From an uncultured Helicobacteraceae bacterium (GTDB taxonomy: Bacteria; Campylobacterota; Campylobacteria; Campylobacterales; UBA6016), in NCBI GenBank assembly GCA_937973585.1, contig CALJKN010000165.1, positions 1-16,253 of the forward strand: a stretch of DNA of 16,253 bases, read 5' to 3'. Positions within the stretch are counted from its first letter, which is position 1. Each line of letters begins with the position of its first letter. Below are positions 14,080 to 16,253 of the stretch, in pieces. The translations under genes and the position numbers were made by a program. The notes under the pieces are model-generated. The model ran no database searches, was not told the DNA's origin, and worked only from the letters and a program-made list of their open reading frames with translations.

Positions 14080-15363
14080 TTGGATGAGATAGAGGTAATA
14101 CCGGAATACAAGAGGGCTTTGGAGGCCGTTTTGGAGAACGAAGGTGCTTTGTTCGTTACCGGCAAAGCGGGAACCGGAAAATCCACCCTCATAAAATACC
14201 TCTCCTCAAGGTTGGAAGATTGCGTTGTGTTGGCTCCGACCGCCGCCGCCGCCATCAATGCCGGAGGGGATACGATACACTCATTTTTTAATCTCCCTGC
14301 AAGACACATAGACCCCGGTGAAAAACTGAGATTAAACCCGAAATCAAAAGATGTCGTCAAATATCTAAAGGCTCTTATTGTCGATGAGGCATCGATGGTA
14401 ACCCCGAATATCGTAGATGTAATAGATATTTTGCTCCGTAGATACAGAAAAAACGATGAGCCGTTCGGTGGCGTATCGGTTGTGTTTGTCGGCGATTTGT
14501 TGCAGCTTCCGCCTGTTGTTTCAACGCACGAGGAGCGGATATATTTTAGCGAGCGGTATCCGACGCAGTTTTTTTATTCTGCCGACGTATTTTTGCGTAC
14601 CGAGATTATCCCGATCAACCTAACCCGTGTCAGACGGCAGGAGGATAACGATTTTATAGAGGCTCTAGGTTTTGTCAGGGAGGGGGTTGACACAGGCAGG
14701 GCTGTTTCGTATTTCAATACCAACTGTCTAAAGTCGCATGCCGATCTTGATAACCCTATGTGGCTTGTCGCCACAAATGCCGCCGCACACTCCATTAATG
14801 CGAAAAAATTGGCAGGGCTTGCAGGGGATACAAAAACCTACAAAGCCGACGTAACCGGAGATGCCCCCGCCAGTAAATGGAGGCTTCCGGTGCCGGAGGT
14901 GTTGGAGCTAAAGGTCGGGGCAAAGGTTGTATTTCTACGAAACAATAAGCAAAAAGGGTGGATAAACGGGGATACGGGTGTTGTGGTATCGATCGGCTCC
15001 GATACGTTGCTTGTCCGTCACGATAACGGCGGCGAGGCGCTAGAGGTTGAGCGGATGGGATGGGAGCGGTATCAATATACCTATGACGAAGAAAATAAAA
15101 AGATAGACAAAGAGGAGATAGGGAGATTCTCACAGTTTCCCGTCAGCCTCGGATGGGCGGTAACTATCCACAAATCACAGGGGATGACGCTAGAGTCGGC
15201 CGTTGTCGATCTGGGGAGCGGCGCATTTTCGGACGGACAAACGTATGTTGCCTTGTCTAGGTGCAGAAGGGTAGAGGGGCTAAGACTTGCCAGAAACCTA
15301 ACCCCTAGGGACATAAGGGTAAACAAAGAGGCTCTTGAATTTTATAGGGTTATTGGGGTTTAG
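14080..15363 (+). CDS. Pif1-like superfamily 1 DNA helicase
   Basis: This 427-residue SF1B helicase is intact. Walker A is GKAGTGKST (28-36), followed by motif Ia VVLAPTAAAAINAGGDTIHS (49-68), Walker B/motif II IVDEASM (100-106), motif III FVGDLLQLPP (136-145), motif IV-like LTRVRRQED (181-189), motif V AVTIHKSQGMTLE (360-372) and motif VI YVALSRCRR (389-397). Pif1/RecD2-like enzymes use ATP to unwind DNA 5' to 3', including G-quadruplexes and stalled forks, and act in the cytosol. The start is taken as TTG 14080; AAGGGG lies 10 bases upstream, and the nearby ATG at 14084 is out of frame and stops at once. Its 3' end overlaps the convergent HEPN gene by 14 bases. It is transcribed away from the pgl cluster and is probably an ordinary housekeeping or repair gene. 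Confidence 0.9.
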   Translation: MDEIEVIPEYKRALEAVLENEGALFVTGKAGTGKSTLIKYLSSRLEDCVVLAPTAAAAINAGGDTIHSFFNLPARHIDPGEKLRLNPKSKDVVKYLKALIVDEASMVTPNIVDVIDILLRRYRKNDEPFGGVSVVFVGDLLQLPPVVSTHEERIYFSERYPTQFFYSADVFLRTEIIPINLTRVRRQEDNDFIEALGFVREGVDTGRAVSYFNTNCLKSHADLDNPMWLVATNAAAHSINAKKLAGLAGDTKTYKADVTGDAPASKWRLPVPEVLELKVGAKVVFLRNNKQKGWINGDTGVVVSIGSDTLLVRHDNGGEALEVERMGWERYQYTYDEENKKIDKEEIGRFSQFPVSLGWAVTIHKSQGMTLESAVVDLGSGAFSDGQTYVALSRCRRVEGLRLARNLTPRDIRVNKEALEFYRVIGV

Positions 15364-15748
15364 TTGCCTCTAAATTTTGTGCAAACACAAAAAATTGTTT
15401 TGTCTCATCCAAAAACTCTCTTGCATTTTGAATGTCGTCATGCAGTAGCGAGTATCTAGCCTCTACGGCATACGGTGTAAGTTCGCAAAGCTTGTCGATA
15501 AAATCAGGTAGCGATATGTTTTGCTCTGTAGCTAGTTCGGCAAGCTCAAACAAATCATGCGTCTTTTTGAAAACGACGCCGTTAAAATCCAAAACAGCTT
15601 TTAAGATTTTTTCTACGGCTTGCTGCAAGTGAAAAAATATTATCTCCGGCGCTATTTCATTGTCGTCAATATTTTTCTCGACAAGCGTCAAGTCTTGCTT
15701 TGCTTTTTGTATATAAATTTGATACGGGAGCAAAAAACTATTTGGCAT
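15350..15748 (-). CDS. HEPN-domain protein (partner of the MNT nucleotidyltransferase)
   Basis: This 132-residue all-helical HEPN-domain protein shows the family pattern of a first helix with YIQKAKQDLTLVE (12-24), IIFFHLQQAVEKILKAVL (36-53), KKTHDLFELAELA (61-73) and AVEARYSLLHDD (94-105). In MNT/HEPN toxin-antitoxin systems the HEPN protein is an RNase toxin with an R-x4-6-H motif, and R98/H103 here fits R-x4-H. However, the Tyr that some MNT antitoxins AMPylate (R-x4-H-x-Y) is Asp105 here. The gene overlaps the MNT gene by 11 bases and starts at ATG 15748. Its stop lies 14 bases inside the helicase gene on the other strand. The motif differences leave it open whether this is a true toxin or the broader HEPN-nucleotidyltransferase pairing of unknown role. 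Confidence 0.8.
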   Translation of the reverse strand: MPNSFLLPYQIYIQKAKQDLTLVEKNIDDNEIAPEIIFFHLQQAVEKILKAVLDFNGVVFKKTHDLFELAELATEQNISLPDFIDKLCELTPYAVEARYSLLHDDIQNAREFLDETKQFFVFAQNLEATKPQ

Positions 15749-16046
15749 ACAGCACTATCCCTTTTTTGTCCGCTTCGGCATACACGCTGTTTGGGCAGTT
15801 TTTGTAAAAATCAAACTCCTCTTCGCTGACAACTATCGTATCTATCGGTATTCTAAGTCCTTTTAAAGCCTTTCTAGCCTCGTTTGACTCTTTAATTTTT
15901 GAGTGAACCGTTTTTTTGATTACTAGAAGGTCTATATCGCTATCGTCATTTGGCTCTCCGTATGCGTAAGAACCAAAAAGTATGACTTTTGTGGGCATTA
16001 GTGAGGCGAGGTTTTGGACTTGTTGCTTTATTGTATTAAGTTCCAT
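15738..16046 (-). CDS. MNT-type minimal nucleotidyltransferase
   Basis: This 102-residue protein is of typical minimal nucleotidyltransferase length. It shows the pol-beta fold signature G-S-x10-D-x-D: VILFGSYAYG begins the motif at G25-S26, and D37-I-D39 carries the metal-binding Asp residues. A third acidic residue is D69 in RIPIDTIVV. In characterised MNT/HEPN pairs the MNT protein is the antitoxin and neutralises the HEPN RNase by transferring AMP to it. All catalytic residues seem present. The start is ATG 16046, with no strong ribosome site. The upstream DNA is the hairpin-rich IS-like relic, so its native promoter may have been replaced, or it may be transcribed by readthrough from the gene at the window's right edge. 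Confidence 0.85.
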   Translation of the reverse strand: MELNTIKQQVQNLASLMPTKVILFGSYAYGEPNDDSDIDLLVIKKTVHSKIKESNEARKALKGLRIPIDTIVVSEEEFDFYKNCPNSVYAEADKKGIVLYAK

Positions 16047-16063
16047 GTGCTTAGCTTTAGGCG

Positions 16064-16195
16064 TTAAAGCCTAACCCTTTGGGCTAGGCGTGTGGTTGTA
16101 TTGTCGTGCGAACTTGCTCTTCCTTTGAACCCTCTCATGCCCCCAAAAGGATTAAAACTATTATCAATAGTCACATGTATGGTTTCTCTGGCCAT
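16064..16195 (-). pseudogene. Probable C-terminal remnant of an IS200/IS605-type TnpB gene
   Basis: A 43-codon frame (MARETIHVTIDNSFNPFGGM..., ending ...TTTRLAQRVRL) overlaps the preceding stop as TAATG and ends inside a hairpin. The ending, in which the last codons lie within an imperfect palindrome (16069-16089), resembles the right end of IS200/IS605 elements, where the tnpB 3' end runs into the terminal hairpin. No other part of a transposase is present, so this would be a decayed scrap. A genuine small gene is the alternative. The family call is from memory of the pattern and is uncertain. Confidence 0.4.
16069..16089 (-). mobile_element. Hairpin resembling an IS200/IS605 right end (or a terminator)
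   Basis: GCCTAACCC-TTT-GGGCTAGGC forms a 9-bp stem with a 3-base loop. In minus-strand RNA the one non-Watson-Crick pair is G-U, but on the plus strand it would be A-C, so the structure favours minus-strand RNA or single-stranded DNA. TTTAAC follows it, a plausible IS cleavage-type end. A second small repeat (CTTTA/TAAAG, 16055-16069) overlaps. It could also end the upstream oxidase transcript. Confidence 0.45.
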
Positions 16196-16253
16196 TACAG
16201 CCCCATCTTCCCGGGATTTAGTATATTATTTGGGTCAAACGCTCTTTTGATTG
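16195..16253 (-). CDS. C-terminus of a GlcD-like FAD-linked oxidase (partial, enters from the right edge)
   Basis: The last 59 bases read on the minus strand as ...IKRAFDPNNILNPGKMGL followed by TAA at 16195-16197. The K-x-x-(L/F)-D-P-x-N-I-L-N-P-G-K-M signature is the typical end of glycolate oxidase subunit GlcD, D-lactate dehydrogenases and other VAO/PCMH-type FAD oxidases. Only the last 18 residues are in the window, so the substrate cannot be stated. The C-terminus looks natural, not truncated. The next frame begins at once through a TAATG overlap, but that frame is probably an IS relic. Confidence 0.75.
   Translation of the reverse strand, partial: IKRAFDPNNILNPGKMGL

Overview
The window looks chromosomal and comes from a member of the Campylobacterota (Epsilonproteobacteria). 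The main reason is a Campylobacter-type N-linked protein glycosylation (pgl) locus with recognisable PglA, PglB, PglC and PglD. Moderate GC with many TTG starts would fit a free-living Sulfurimonas-, Sulfurovum- or Sulfuricurvum-like lineage. The genus is inferred, not shown.

Layout. Positions 1-836 (minus) hold an AT-rich GT4 glycosyltransferase whose frame is broken by one in-frame TAA and continues off the window edge. Positions 978-1503 (plus) hold a RelB/RelE-like toxin-antitoxin pair. Positions 1555-5900 (minus) hold pglB-pglC-pglD followed by a DUF1016/YhcG-type PD-(D/E)XK nuclease gene. Positions 5978-11227 (minus) hold a compact run of six genes that all appear to encode exported or membrane proteins. 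Positions 11504-14007 (minus) hold pglA and, before it, an SDR/DUF2867 oxidoreductase-like gene. Positions 14080-15363 (plus) hold a Pif1-like helicase. Positions 15350-16046 (minus) hold an MNT/HEPN pair. Positions 16064-16195 hold what looks like the C-terminal scrap and right end of an IS200/IS605-type element. The last bases encode the C-terminus of a GlcD-like FAD oxidase.

How the genes work together. PglC should load the first phosphosugar onto undecaprenyl phosphate, PglD should acetylate the UDP-sugar precursor, PglA should add the second sugar, and PglB should transfer the finished glycan to periplasmic Asn residues. The six-gene block sits between pglA and pglB, a place where I know of no standard pgl gene. 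It encodes a helical periplasmic protein, an LPP20-like protein with a long Ser/Ala-rich insert, a large FlgT-like periplasmic protein, a small Ser-rich Cys protein, a one-TM protein and a lipoprotein. This suggests an uncharacterised envelope assembly distantly like the FlgO/FlgP/FlgT accessory system.

The most notable signal is a G9 tract just after the signal peptide of the first gene of this block (11136-11144). In Campylobacterota, such tracts are classic phase-variation switches. Here a gain or loss of one G gives early stops at 37 or 41 codons. Other notable points are three TTGA stop/start overlaps, a 10-bp perfect intercistronic hairpin, and a D-K-N-G-S glycosylation sequon inside PglB itself. 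There are no tRNA, rRNA or CRISPR features. No gene-free stretch is longer than 300 bases; the longest (11228-11503) is AT-rich and holds promoter-like signals.
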